Shown here piece by piece: positions 6,610-15,698 of a DNA stretch of 64,000 nt (position 1 is its first letter; each line of letters begins with the position of its first letter). The position numbers and the translations under genes are program-made. The stretch lies in NCBI GenBank assembly GCA_017478725.1, contig JAFVDD010000051.1, positions 27,660 through 91,659 of the forward strand, written 5' to 3'. Source of the stretch: Paludibacteraceae bacterium (GTDB lineage: Bacteria; Bacteroidota; Bacteroidia; Bacteroidales; Paludibacteraceae). The notes under the pieces are model-generated. The model saw only the letters and a program-made list of their open reading frames with translations, made no database searches and was not told the DNA's origin.

Positions 6610-7941
6610 TTATAAAAAGGAAGCCATTAGGATTGGCAGTAGTTGCGTTTGCTCGTCATGGGAAAGGTCTTTAGCATATAACAAGACACGCTTTCCTATG
6701 CGGGCTGAGAATTTTTTACAAAATGCATCTAATGAGGCGTGCGACTTATGAGAAGAGGATTTGACTTCTATGGGAAGGATTTTATTTCCCCTTGACAGCA
6801 GAAAATCTATCTCATAATTATGCTTTTCATCTTTGGGAAATGTGTAATAAAAGAGGTTATTTCCGGCTGCCGCCAGCATTTGCGCTGCAATATTTTCATA
6901 CACATATCCCAAATTGGCGTCCAGTTTATCGCTTAATAGTTTTTCGTATAAACTATTTTCTGTATAATCTTTGTCCCAGAAAGCCAGAGTTACAAACAAA
7001 CCGGTATCGGCTGTGAAAATTTTATAACGACTGCTGTCCTTTGTAAGTGACATTCCTACATTCGGGTCATCGCAATGATAAACTATATTGACTGTTTTGC
7101 TGTCTTCCAAAGCCTTGATTAGTTCCAGTAGTTTGTCTTCTTCGACAGAACCGATTGCATTGTAAGGCACAAAACGGTTACTTGCGCGAGACAATTGTCC
7201 GGGGATGGACATGAACAGTTTGCTGATGCGACCGGTTGGGTCAATCTTCAGGAAATCATCTTCGTACAGTTGGATGATATTACGCTTTACTTCATCCACT
7301 TTTTGCAAATTGAGTGTATTAAGATAAGTGTTGACGGCTTGAGGCATACCGCCGACGAGCATATAAAGCCGGAACTCGCGCATTTTGGTCCGTAATGCGG
7401 CTCCTAAAGGCAAATGTTTGCCGTAAAATGTGCGCAATAACGGGACGGTCGCGGTGTCGCCTAACGCCCAGCGAAACTCTTCGTAATCCATCGGATACAT
7501 AGAAATGCGCTTTTCCTCACTTGGAATAGTAATATCTTGCGTGTTTTTCTTGATACTGATAAGGGAGCCTGTCTCTATGTAATCGTATCTTCCGTCCTGA
7601 ACGAGATACTTGATGGCTTGACGGGCTAAAGGACATTTTTGTACCTCATCAAAGATAATAACCGATTTCCGAGGTGATAGTGTCACTCCGTAATGCGCCT
7701 GTAATGTGAGGAAGATATAATCCAGATTGTCTAAATCTTCGAAAAGGTCTTTAATCTTTTTAGGTGCTTTATTAAAATCTATCAAGATATATGAATCGTA
7801 TTCATGCTTGGCAAACTCCTCGGCAATGGTTGATTTACCAACACGCCGTGCCCCCTCTATCAAAAGAGCTGTTTGACCATTGTCCTCATGCTTCCAATTA
7901 AGCATTCTTTCATACAATTTGCGCTTAAAGATACATTCCAT
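6610..7941 (-). CDS. AAA ATPase with DUF4143 domain
   Basis: Encodes 443 residues. The P-loop is GARRVGKST at residues 30-38, and a Walker B motif (VIIFDEVQ) follows. The C-terminal DUF4143 region contains a nuclease-like EIDFLLSRG..ILPIEVKSS signature of the PD-(D/E)xK type. Such proteins are abundant in Bacteroidales accessory regions; their function is not established. The start at 7941 is preferred over the longer frame from 7998 because the promoter -7 box occupies 7968-7975. It is convergent with the gene before it and divergent from the secreted protein family that follows. Confidence 0.85.
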   Translation of the reverse strand: MECIFKRKLYERMLNWKHEDNGQTALLIEGARRVGKSTIAEEFAKHEYDSYILIDFNKAPKKIKDLFEDLDNLDYIFLTLQAHYGVTLSPRKSVIIFDEVQKCPLARQAIKYLVQDGRYDYIETGSLISIKKNTQDITIPSEEKRISMYPMDYEEFRWALGDTATVPLLRTFYGKHLPLGAALRTKMREFRLYMLVGGMPQAVNTYLNTLNLQKVDEVKRNIIQLYEDDFLKIDPTGRISKLFMSIPGQLSRASNRFVPYNAIGSVEEDKLLELIKALEDSKTVNIVYHCDDPNVGMSLTKDSSRYKIFTADTGLFVTLAFWDKDYTENSLYEKLLSDKLDANLGYVYENIAAQMLAAAGNNLFYYTFPKDEKHNYEIDFLLSRGNKILPIEVKSSSHKSHASLDAFCKKFSARIGKRVLLYAKDLSHDEQTQLLPILMASFL

Positions 7942-7967
7942 ACAAATGGGATAATTAAAAAACGCTG

Positions 7968-7998
7968 CAAAGTTACATAAAATAAATGAATTATGCAA
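7968..7998 (-). promoter_or_regulatory. promoter of the DUF4143 ATPase gene
   Basis: On the minus strand, TTG (7998-7996), 20 bases and TAACTTTG (7975-7968) match the local promoter pattern and place the transcript start just before the ATG at 7941. Confidence 0.8.
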
Positions 7999-8017
7999 CT
8001 ATTTTAAACAAAAAAAA

Positions 8018-8100
8018 CAAAATCCCCCGCAATTTTATTTGTCTAAATACCGAAATCCCCCGTAATTTTATTTATAAAAATACCAAAATTCCCTGTAAAA
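8018..8100 (+). repeat. 33-bp tandem repeat, 2.5 copies
   Basis: Units 8018-8050 and 8051-8083 match closely (AAATCCCCCG.AATTTTATTT core) and a partial third copy runs to about 8100. The unit is a multiple of three and is open in the frame that leads into the next gene, where it would encode an 11-residue repeat around IPRNFI. The signal peptide starts only at 8160, so it is probably leader. Confidence 0.8.
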
Positions 8101-8159
8101 AAAATCTGTTGATTCGACAACATATCATAAATGCACGACAAACTAAAATAACGAACAAT

Positions 8160-9914
8160 ATGAGAAAACTATTAATTGTTTTGCTTTCGGCTCTCTCGCT
8201 GACAGCATTCGCACAGCAGAAAAAAGTAGCTGTGTATGTTGTTGGTAGTGAAGATGGCATAAATAAAGTTCTCGGTAGTAAATTATCTATTGCGCTTGGC
8301 AGGCACGGATATTCTGTAACAGAGAGAACAAGCGATTTTCTGTCGGTTATAGCAAAAGAGCAATCCTACCAACGAACAGGCACTGTTGATGATGAAGAAA
8401 TATCTCGAATCGGTAAACAATTCGGAGCACAATTGGTTTGTGTCGTCACGATAAAAAAAATATTTAATCTCCCATATGTATCCGCGCGCTTAATTGATGT
8501 AGAAACGGCAGAAGTTGAAGGGGCGGCATCCTTTTCAGGTCAATTAACTTCGGCGCAAGAAGTTATAGCGGCAGGCGATCAACTGACAACGGATATAATT
8601 AAAAGTATGTCATCCGAAAAAGGGCTAGCGTGGAAAAAAGTAGCTGTATATATTACAGAATCTGAAGCTAGCAAAAAAATATCACATATAGTAGGAGACA
8701 AACTGGTTTCTAGTTTCACAAATGCAGGTCGTTATATTACGATCGAGCGAACAGACCAGTTTCTCTCTCAATTGGGTTCCGAACATGCATACCAGCGAAC
8801 GGGGGCTGTGGATGACAAAACCATATCACATTTAGGAAAACAATTTGGTGTTGATTATGTCTGTGTTGTGGATATTACGGACGTTCTTGGAGAAAAATAT
8901 ATATCTGCTCGGATGATTGATGTGGAAACCGCAGAGATAATAAACATGTTCGAGAAATCTTCGGAAATGCAAAATGTAGATGATATTACTAATATCACTA
9001 ATGCCATTGCTTCTATCTTATCAAAAGGTAATTATAAAGAACAACGTTATGAAGATGCTACACTATGGACAACTGATATTCTTTATCCATCAATGATTAA
9101 GCAGATTCCTTCCACAGAGATTCCAAAATGGATTTTAAATATACCATCTAAATCTTACGTAGGAGTTTCCATGCCAGGTGGAGATGACATGGATGCAATT
9201 GGCATGGCTTTGTTTCAAAAAATACTTGCCAATGATGAGCCGTTATGGCATAAAGCTGGGGCGAAAAAAGAAAACTTTGACGGCGGACGTCAAGGAATCT
9301 ATAACTCATTACAGGACTCGGCTGAAATTTCATTTGACGCCACTATAAGTTATAACATACAAGAATTATCGAAATTATCAAATTATGAGACCATTTGTCG
9401 AATAAGCGACGGACACAGAAATAGATTGCACATAAAAATAACCTATAAAACAGAGAATGGTAGAGAATCCCTTGCTACCAAAAAGGAAAAAATAAGTAAA
9501 GGGATGTCTTACAAAACATTAAATTTAGAATTTAGTGATCGTCAATATTCTTTTATTATACATGAGGTCTATAGAAATGACACATGCAGATATACATGCC
9601 AGTACGAGAGAGAATTCAATAGACATAGTAATCAGTTCATTAATGATGTTTTTATAATGAAAAAAAAAGAAGAGGGGACTACTCCCATATATATTTTCCC
9701 TACTGTTAAAACGGATATAGCAGAACAGTGTCAACATCGCTATGTTTTTAGTCAACAAAGGTGTTTAGCTGAGCAATTATGGGAGTATTATCTAGATTTA
9801 TTCTTGAAGACATTGCCCGAAAATCATTTTTATGGTTCCATCGTTAGAAAAGGAACCCCTATTGTATGTCAAGAATATAACAATGGAGAATTTATTATAT
9901 ATTGCAAGGAATAG
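8160..9914 (+). CDS. secreted protein with two CsgG-like domains
   Basis: Encodes 584 residues. A signal peptide (MRKLLIVLLSALSLTAFAQ) is followed by two copies of a CsgG/FlgO-like domain. Each carries KVAVY, an S.ERT..FLS motif, YQRTG.VDD and IGKQFG/LGKQFG, then .SAR.IDVETAE; they cover about residues 20-155 and 160-295. The last 280 residues are unlike anything else here. Probably periplasmic or envelope protein of unknown role. The start is chosen for the signal peptide; the frame runs open back to 7986. First of four CsgG-like paralogues in a row. Base composition is AT-rich compared with flanking housekeeping genes. Confidence 0.8.
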   Translation: MRKLLIVLLSALSLTAFAQQKKVAVYVVGSEDGINKVLGSKLSIALGRHGYSVTERTSDFLSVIAKEQSYQRTGTVDDEEISRIGKQFGAQLVCVVTIKKIFNLPYVSARLIDVETAEVEGAASFSGQLTSAQEVIAAGDQLTTDIIKSMSSEKGLAWKKVAVYITESEASKKISHIVGDKLVSSFTNAGRYITIERTDQFLSQLGSEHAYQRTGAVDDKTISHLGKQFGVDYVCVVDITDVLGEKYISARMIDVETAEIINMFEKSSEMQNVDDITNITNAIASILSKGNYKEQRYEDATLWTTDILYPSMIKQIPSTEIPKWILNIPSKSYVGVSMPGGDDMDAIGMALFQKILANDEPLWHKAGAKKENFDGGRQGIYNSLQDSAEISFDATISYNIQELSKLSNYETICRISDGHRNRLHIKITYKTENGRESLATKKEKISKGMSYKTLNLEFSDRQYSFIIHEVYRNDTCRYTCQYEREFNRHSNQFINDVFIMKKKEEGTTPIYIFPTVKTDIAEQCQHRYVFSQQRCLAEQLWEYYLDLFLKTLPENHFYGSIVRKGTPIVCQEYNNGEFIIYCKE

Positions 9915-9943
9915 AAATTCAGAATAAAAAACGAGTATTATCA

Positions 9944-10795
9944 ATGAGAAAACTTTTAATTATCTTGCTCTCAGCTCTCTCGCTGACAGCATTCGCACAG
10001 CAAAAGAAAGTAGCTGTGTATGTAACAGGTCAACAGACAGGTATTAACAAAGTACTCGGTGATCAATTGGTTGCGGCATTTGCTAAGAGTGGTAAATACA
10101 TCGCCATTGAGCGCACCGCCAGTTTCTTGGCGGAATTAGGTAAGGAGCAGAACTACCAGCGTACAGGAGCGGTTGATGACAGCGAATTATCTCGCTTAGG
10201 TAAGCAGTTCGGGGTGCAACTGGTTTGTGTTGCCGATGTGAGTGATGTATTCGGAGAAAAGTACATTTCCAGTAGACTTATTGATGTGGAGAGTGCCGAG
10301 GTGGTTAATACTTCCAATGCGACAAGCAAGTTGGAAAATATGCAAGAGTTGCTAAATGTTACAGATGGATTGGCAAAAGAACTGACTGCAAAAACGGTTC
10401 AGGAGAAAGCAGCTGAAGCTGCGGCTGAGCAAAAGGCGAAGGAAACTGAAATCCAAAGATTAAAGAAAGCTATTTCTGAGGGGTATATTCAAATAGATAA
10501 TATCATGGTAGTTGTAGCAAATAGTTACCCAGAAATGACGCATGCAAGTGCTAAAAATGAAGCTAATAGATTCAACTTAGGAGGATTTAACGATTGGCGT
10601 TTACCAAGTCCAAGTGAAATGTCTAGAATTAAAAATGTATTTGATCAGTATCATGCAACATATTGGGATTTTCCATCATTGCCGTGGGACACTTTCGGTT
10701 GCTCGGGAAACTATTCCTATTATCGAGATGGAACAACAGCAAGAGACTGGAATGCGTGGAAAGAGAAAGTGGTGTTTGTTCGCGATGTAAAATAA
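9944..10795 (+). CDS. secreted CsgG-like protein with DUF1566-type C-terminus
   Basis: Encodes 283 residues. The signal peptide (MRKLLIILLSALSLTAFAQ) is nearly identical to the preceding gene's. One CsgG-like domain (about residues 20-150; YQRTGAVDDSELSRLGKQFG) is followed by a short Ala/Glu coiled coil. The C-terminal DUF1566/Lcl-like domain contains GGFNDWRLPSPSEM and ends in FVRDVK. DUF1566 domains occur on surface proteins of Bacteroidota. The start at 9944 puts the signal peptide at the N-terminus and leaves a 29-base spacer from the previous stop. Confidence 0.8.
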   Translation: MRKLLIILLSALSLTAFAQQKKVAVYVTGQQTGINKVLGDQLVAAFAKSGKYIAIERTASFLAELGKEQNYQRTGAVDDSELSRLGKQFGVQLVCVADVSDVFGEKYISSRLIDVESAEVVNTSNATSKLENMQELLNVTDGLAKELTAKTVQEKAAEAAAEQKAKETEIQRLKKAISEGYIQIDNIMVVVANSYPEMTHASAKNEANRFNLGGFNDWRLPSPSEMSRIKNVFDQYHATYWDFPSLPWDTFGCSGNYSYYRDGTTARDWNAWKEKVVFVRDVK

Positions 10796-10797
10796 TT

Positions 10798-10890
10798 ATG
10801 CAAATAGAAAAGAAATATTTATCATTGCCTTTGACAGCACAATTGGAGATTACGGATTACTGTAATCACCGGTGTGTGCAATGTAATTAA
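10798..10890 (+). pseudogene. radical SAM N-terminal stub (30 codons)
   Basis: A 30-residue frame starts two bases after the previous stop and ends at TAA 10888-10890. It finishes in LEITDYCNHRCVQCN: a complete CxxxCxxC radical-SAM cluster motif in the usual context of peptide-modifying enzymes, with nothing after it. The rest of the enzyme is absent, and the next gene starts 13 bases later. A deletion remnant is the simplest explanation. A deliberate short peptide is possible but unsupported. Confidence 0.65.
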
Positions 10891-10903
10891 AAAACTAAGT
10901 ATT

Positions 10904-11533
10904 ATGGAAAAGTATTGGATTGAACTGGCTTTTACGCTATTAGGTGCCCTTCTAGGTAGCAGTGGTGCAATCGGTTTATTTTTCTATTTACAGAAAAGGA
11001 AAGCCGAATATAATGAAACACTGTTTATTGAATATAAAAATATTGCTCAAGAACTTGCCGATATATTAAAAGATTTGTTAACTCTTTCATTCATTCCGAG
11101 TAACTATACAGATAAGCAGTTGGATGATATCGCACAAGACTTGTCGGCATTTTACTATAAGTATTATCTGATTCTACCTCAAGCCGTATTGCTTGAGATA
11201 CAAAGCCTGTACTCGTGCTTGCACCATAAAGGACGTTTCCTATTTATACCAATCATGGACAAAAACGAGCATGTCTATGTACAGAGACCTTTAAGAATGA
11301 AAAATGACCAAATAAAATTCATAAAGGATGCCTCATTGATTTTGCGCTATAATGTAAAAGTGATAGATAGATTTTACAAGAAATTTAAAGAGCGAAAAGC
11401 TGATACATTTTTGAAATGCCAAGCACGCCATGTAATAGTTGTATTGGATAGAGAATGGAATTTGAAAGATATGCACAAATGGGCAGAGTTAAGAACAAAA
11501 CAAACCCTCTATATGCAGGAAAACAAGAAATGA
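10904..11533 (+). CDS. membrane-anchored protein, 209 aa
   Basis: Encodes 209 residues with one N-terminal membrane segment (about residues 6-30; FTLLGALLGSSGAIGLFFYL), then a basic, helical soluble domain rich in Lys and Tyr, probably cytoplasmic. The start at 10904 is preferred to the frame start at 10874, which lies within the radical-SAM stub. I do not recognise a family. It interrupts the run of CsgG-like genes, and its stop touches the next start. Confidence 0.65.
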   Translation: MEKYWIELAFTLLGALLGSSGAIGLFFYLQKRKAEYNETLFIEYKNIAQELADILKDLLTLSFIPSNYTDKQLDDIAQDLSAFYYKYYLILPQAVLLEIQSLYSCLHHKGRFLFIPIMDKNEHVYVQRPLRMKNDQIKFIKDASLILRYNVKVIDRFYKKFKERKADTFLKCQARHVIVVLDREWNLKDMHKWAELRTKQTLYMQENKK

Positions 11534-11538
11534 ATATT

Positions 11539-13011
11539 ATGAGAAAACTATTAATTATCTTCCTTTCGGCACTTTCGCTGACAGTAGTTGCACAGAAACC
11601 TAAAATCGCTGTCTATATGACAGGCGATGACCCAGTTAATGAAATTGTGTCTAATCGTTTAGTGGATGATTTTGCACGTGGAAATGAATATACCACCGTA
11701 GAGCGGACAGCAAGTTTCTTGGCGGAGTTATCCAAAGAACATGCCTATGAGCGTTCCGGTGAAGTGGATGACGAGCAGATTGCTGCATTAGGACGCCAGT
11801 TTAATGTGCAGTATGTATGCGTTGTTTCAGTATTAGATGTATGGAATACCGAAAAATATATTACGGCACGTATCATAGACACGGAAACAGCTGAAGTTGT
11901 TGCATCATGCAGTTCCAATGGTTCTATCCAGAATAGTTCAGAACTTATTGGAGCATTAAATACCCTTTCGGATAGTTTTTTCAAGGCGATGCGTTCTACG
12001 AAACAAGCGGATGCGAAGAAAGTGGCAGTATACGTGTCGAAGACAGGAAATCGTGATGTAGATATCGTCCTTGGTGATCAACTGGTATCCGGTTTTGCAA
12101 AAAGCGGTCGCTATGTTGCGATAGAGCGCACCAATAGTTTTTTGAAGAAATTGAAAGACGAGCAAGGTTATCAACAATCTGGAGCCGTGGCAGATGATGA
12201 TTTGACCCGTTGGGGGCAACAGTTCGGAGTGCAATATGTATGTATTGCCAAATCAACCTCATGGGCAGGTGATTACTTCATTACTACAAGAATGGTTGAT
12301 GTAAAGACAGGTGAAGTAGTAAATAGTTACAAGATAGAGGGAAGAAAACTTGCAAATTCGCGTGACGTTGTGCGAGTGGCACAAGAGATTGCTTCCGAGT
12401 TATCTAAGGGAACACTTGCCGAGCAAGCAGAAGAAGCAAGATTGAAAAGAGAAGCGGAAGAAGCAAGAATACGTGCAGCAGAGGAAGCACGCCTACGAGC
12501 AGAGGCAGAAGAAAGAGCACGAATTGAGGCAGAGGAGAGAGCCAAAAGAGAAGAGGAGGAGAGATTAGAACGAGAAAAAGAAGAAGAAATTGCATATATC
12601 AATTCTTGCAAACGACAAGGCTATTTGATAGTTGAAACTAACGACGGAAAGTACATGATTGATTTAAATGCCAATAATAAATATACTAGCTTTAAGGAAG
12701 TTAATAGGACGTACTCAAAATATGGAAAATATGGATGGAGATTACCATACAAATATGAAATGAATCCCATTGTAAAAGCATTATTTCATAGTCGTTACGG
12801 ACAATTGTGTAAGAAACATTCTATGAGTACAGGACTTCGAGAAAAGGCAAAATATTGGTGTGTAAATGGGAAAAACCTGCGTTATTATATGGAAGTATAT
12901 GACTTTGGTGCATATGACGGTCCGAATGATGACTATACTTTTGCCTTCGCTGCGGATTATTATGTCAAAAGTGGTATAGATGCGTGTGCTTTTTATATTA
13001 TAAAATTATAA
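11539..13011 (+). CDS. secreted protein with two CsgG-like domains, coiled coil and DUF1566-like C-terminus
   Basis: Encodes 490 residues. The signal peptide (MRKLLIIFLSALSLTVVAQ) matches its neighbours. Two CsgG-like repeats (about residues 20-155 and 165-290) are followed by a charged coiled coil of repeated Glu-Ala-Arg units (about 295-355) and a C-terminal domain with YGWRLPYKYEM, the DUF1566-like signature. An alternative ATG at 11530 would add three residues and overlap the previous stop. Third CsgG-like member of the tandem family. Location likely periplasm or outer membrane; function unknown. Confidence 0.8.
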   Translation: MRKLLIIFLSALSLTVVAQKPKIAVYMTGDDPVNEIVSNRLVDDFARGNEYTTVERTASFLAELSKEHAYERSGEVDDEQIAALGRQFNVQYVCVVSVLDVWNTEKYITARIIDTETAEVVASCSSNGSIQNSSELIGALNTLSDSFFKAMRSTKQADAKKVAVYVSKTGNRDVDIVLGDQLVSGFAKSGRYVAIERTNSFLKKLKDEQGYQQSGAVADDDLTRWGQQFGVQYVCIAKSTSWAGDYFITTRMVDVKTGEVVNSYKIEGRKLANSRDVVRVAQEIASELSKGTLAEQAEEARLKREAEEARIRAAEEARLRAEAEERARIEAEERAKREEEERLEREKEEEIAYINSCKRQGYLIVETNDGKYMIDLNANNKYTSFKEVNRTYSKYGKYGWRLPYKYEMNPIVKALFHSRYGQLCKKHSMSTGLREKAKYWCVNGKNLRYYMEVYDFGAYDGPNDDYTFAFAADYYVKSGIDACAFYIIKL

Positions 13012-13039
13012 AGAAAAAAATATTAAGAGCCGTATATCT

Positions 13040-14395
13040 ATGAAAAAACTATTAATTATCTTGCTCTCGGCACTTTCGCTGACAGCAATGTCACAAGAAG
13101 TTAAGAAAGTGGCAATACTGGATGTCATTGATAAAAACAACGATGTTGATGATGGATTGAAGTTTATGCTTCGAGAAAATTTATCCGCAGCCATATCAAA
13201 CACATCAGGCTATGAAGCATTTAATAGGACAGATATCTCTCTCATAGTAGAAGAACTAAATTTTCAGCGAACAGGTCTCGTCTCAGATCAACAAATAAGA
13301 AAAATAGGAGAAATGACCGGGACGCAATACATATTAGTAACAGAAGTTGGAAAAATTAAAAATGATAAGAATAATATCATTCTTTCTGCGAAGTTGATAG
13401 ATGTCGTAACAAGTAAAATAGTAAACAACACAGTTCCTGAATATGTGTCAACAGATCCCACAATATTTCAACATTCCTGTATTGATTTAGCTAGCAAATT
13501 ATTAAATTTTGATATCAAACCTAACGACCGTTTAGATAGTAATACCCTATCTACAAAAGCATACACAAATAAAATAAAGGAAGATTCTTCAATGGGAAAT
13601 ATCATCAATAAGAATTTCTCAAAGCATCCATTTTCTATAGGTCAAGACAAAAGAGTTTATTTTTCACAAGGTAATTTACAATACAATCCATCAACCAATA
13701 CGGTACGTTTCGCTGTACATCAATACGATTATATTAATTACATGGTAACCACAAAAGAATGGGATGATCTTTTGTACTGGGCGCCTAAAAATAGTTCCGA
13801 CAAAGAAGAACAGGATTCGCCGGCTTTTGATTGGGGGCAATATCCAATAGTTAATGGAGGTAATGTGCCAAAACTATGGAGAACACTTCGCCCTAATGAA
13901 TGGGAATATCTGTTTATATTTCGTAAAAATGCTCTTAACCTATTTGCCCCAGCCAATATAAATGGTGTAAACGGGCTTATTATACTGCCTGATGAATGGA
14001 ATCTGCAAGGATCAAAACGATTTAAAACAGCATCCCAAATGGGATTCAAGGAGTACAAAAATCCTTTGAATGGTAGTTATTGGGCTGTTGATGAGGGTTC
14101 ATCTGCATCGAAAAATTACAAACGGAACACTTTTACTATTAGAGAATGGGAACAATTGGAAAAATCCGGAGCAATATTTCTTCCAGCGGCTTACTTTATT
14201 ATATTAAATACAACAATAATACAGGAGGACGAGGGATACCCTGTAGGATATTATTGGAGTCATCATGCGCGAGGTTATCATAGAGACGACTGTCTAATGG
14301 ATTTTAAAACATTTTGCGTGCATCCTATATTAGGCAGAGGATTAGGAGACAGAGCTTATGTGCGATTGGTTCAAGACATTGTTGATAAAAAATAG
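13040..14395 (+). CDS. secreted CsgG-like protein with FISUMP-like C-terminal domain
   Basis: Encodes 451 residues. A signal peptide (MKKLLIILLSALSLTAMSQ) precedes a diverged CsgG-like domain (about 22-145; AILDVID, FQRTGLVSDQQIRKIGEMTG, AKLIDVVT). From about residue 195, a Fibrobacter/Bacteroidales major-paralogue type domain shows VYFSQGNLQYNP, FDWGQYPIVNGG and LWRTLRPNEWEYL. Thus the shared N-terminal half has been joined to a different C-terminal module. Spacing to its neighbours (28 and 35 bases) suggests one operon. Confidence 0.8.
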   Translation: MKKLLIILLSALSLTAMSQEVKKVAILDVIDKNNDVDDGLKFMLRENLSAAISNTSGYEAFNRTDISLIVEELNFQRTGLVSDQQIRKIGEMTGTQYILVTEVGKIKNDKNNIILSAKLIDVVTSKIVNNTVPEYVSTDPTIFQHSCIDLASKLLNFDIKPNDRLDSNTLSTKAYTNKIKEDSSMGNIINKNFSKHPFSIGQDKRVYFSQGNLQYNPSTNTVRFAVHQYDYINYMVTTKEWDDLLYWAPKNSSDKEEQDSPAFDWGQYPIVNGGNVPKLWRTLRPNEWEYLFIFRKNALNLFAPANINGVNGLIILPDEWNLQGSKRFKTASQMGFKEYKNPLNGSYWAVDEGSSASKNYKRNTFTIREWEQLEKSGAIFLPAAYFIILNTTIIQEDEGYPVGYYWSHHARGYHRDDCLMDFKTFCVHPILGRGLGDRAYVRLVQDIVDKK

Positions 14396-14430
14396 CATTT
14401 ATGTTTAAAAACACTACACACTATCATATA

Positions 14431-15498
14431 ATGCAAAAACTATTAATAATTTTACTATCAGCCCTTTCACTGACGGCAGTAGCACAGCAGCCCAATTGGT
14501 ATAGTGACAGTGACAGGGATGCCAATTATCCGAAATGGCAGTATTTTACCAGTTTTGCAGAGGGGCAGAGGCAAAGCGGAGAGAGCATAGAGGCTGCTAT
14601 TTCTCGCATGAAAAATGCTGCGCGGGTAGAGGCGGTGAGTACCATTCGCGTGCATGTACAAAACACCACTATCAATCAGGCGCTCAGCCAGACACTGCGG
14701 ACGATGGAAGGCACGTTCCGGCAATCGGCACGTGAGTTTTCTTCTGCCACTAAGACGACCGTGGACATGGAGATACCAGGGTTGCAAGTCGAGAGTTGGC
14801 GCAATCCGCAGACGGGAGATATTGCCGCTTTTGCGTATATCAAAAAAAGTACGCTCATCCGGCAACTAGAGAAGAAGATAACTGTAGCGCTTACCAAAAT
14901 AGAGACCTCGCTTGACCAGATTGACCAACTCATCGCCACCGGGCAAAAGATGCAGGCACGCGAACTGGCGGAAAGAACGGTGCCGCAGTTTGTGGAAGTT
15001 GATGAGGCGCAGAAACTGCTTGCCGCGGTAGATGAGAACGCCGACGAGGAAAGTCTTCAACTGCAAGAGACGCGGACACTCCAGCACCGCCTGACAGGTA
15101 TCATTGCGCAACTGAAAAACGGCATCAACATCTGCCTGATTTGCAGGGCAGATATGTTCGGGCAGGGATACAATGCGCTAAAAGGCGAGATACAAAGGGA
15201 GTTAAGTCCGATGGGCTGTAATTTCGTGACAGAAGGTGGCAATCCGGATTGGACGATAACGGTTACAGCGAAGGCGCGGGAATATAACAAGAATGATTTT
15301 GGCGGCGTGAGTACGTATTATGCCTATGTGGATGCCAACATCATTGTGGAGAAGACGACCACCGGCCAGCGTATTTACGAAGACGCCATCAGCGAAAAGG
15401 GCGGACATACGCATAACTACGAACAGGCGGCGCGGCAGGCCTACAAAGACATTTCGCCCCGAATCAGTAAGATCATCAAAGAACAGATACAGCAATAA
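14431..15498 (+). CDS. secreted LPP20-like protein sharing the family signal peptide
   Basis: Encodes 355 residues. The signal peptide (MQKLLIILLSALSLTAVAQ) is that of the upstream family, but the mature part is different. It has an LPP20-like domain (about 20-150, starting PNWYSDSDRDANYPKWQYF), a helical linker and a C-terminal domain of about 130 residues that may resemble TolB-N/CsgG folds. GC content rises here relative to the genes before it. The start at 14431 is set by the signal peptide. Confidence 0.75.
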   Translation: MQKLLIILLSALSLTAVAQQPNWYSDSDRDANYPKWQYFTSFAEGQRQSGESIEAAISRMKNAARVEAVSTIRVHVQNTTINQALSQTLRTMEGTFRQSAREFSSATKTTVDMEIPGLQVESWRNPQTGDIAAFAYIKKSTLIRQLEKKITVALTKIETSLDQIDQLIATGQKMQARELAERTVPQFVEVDEAQKLLAAVDENADEESLQLQETRTLQHRLTGIIAQLKNGINICLICRADMFGQGYNALKGEIQRELSPMGCNFVTEGGNPDWTITVTAKAREYNKNDFGGVSTYYAYVDANIIVEKTTTGQRIYEDAISEKGGHTHNYEQAARQAYKDISPRISKIIKEQIQQ

Positions 15499-15652
15499 GA
15501 AAGTTATTAATACTCTTTTTCATCCTCTCATTTACTGTCATGGCGTAGCGCCCCAAGTTGGCTGTTATACATTAGATAATAATACTCATATGCCTTATGC
15601 CAAAGAAGCCGATGAAAAAGCCGCCATATATCTGCGTTGGGCTACACAATAA
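15495..15652 (+). pseudogene. decayed copy of the signal-peptide family
   Basis: Overlapping the previous stop, the frame from 15495 reads ATA, then RKLLILFFILSFTVMA, a TAG at 15546-15548, then RPKLAV. This is recognisably the family signal peptide and the first strand of the CsgG-like domain (compare QKPKIAV at 11539). The start codon is ATA and the Gln codon after the cleavage site is TAG. A second frame supplies a C-terminal-looking tail ending YLRWATQ at 15652, so the middle of the gene is missing. Confidence 0.6.
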
Positions 15653-15698
15653 AACAAATAACAATATCGATTTATATAACTTTCTAAACTCTATCATT

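Noticed and set aside
10798-10890. Functional radical-SAM enzyme
   Set aside because: Only 30 codons remain; barrel and substrate domains are absent.
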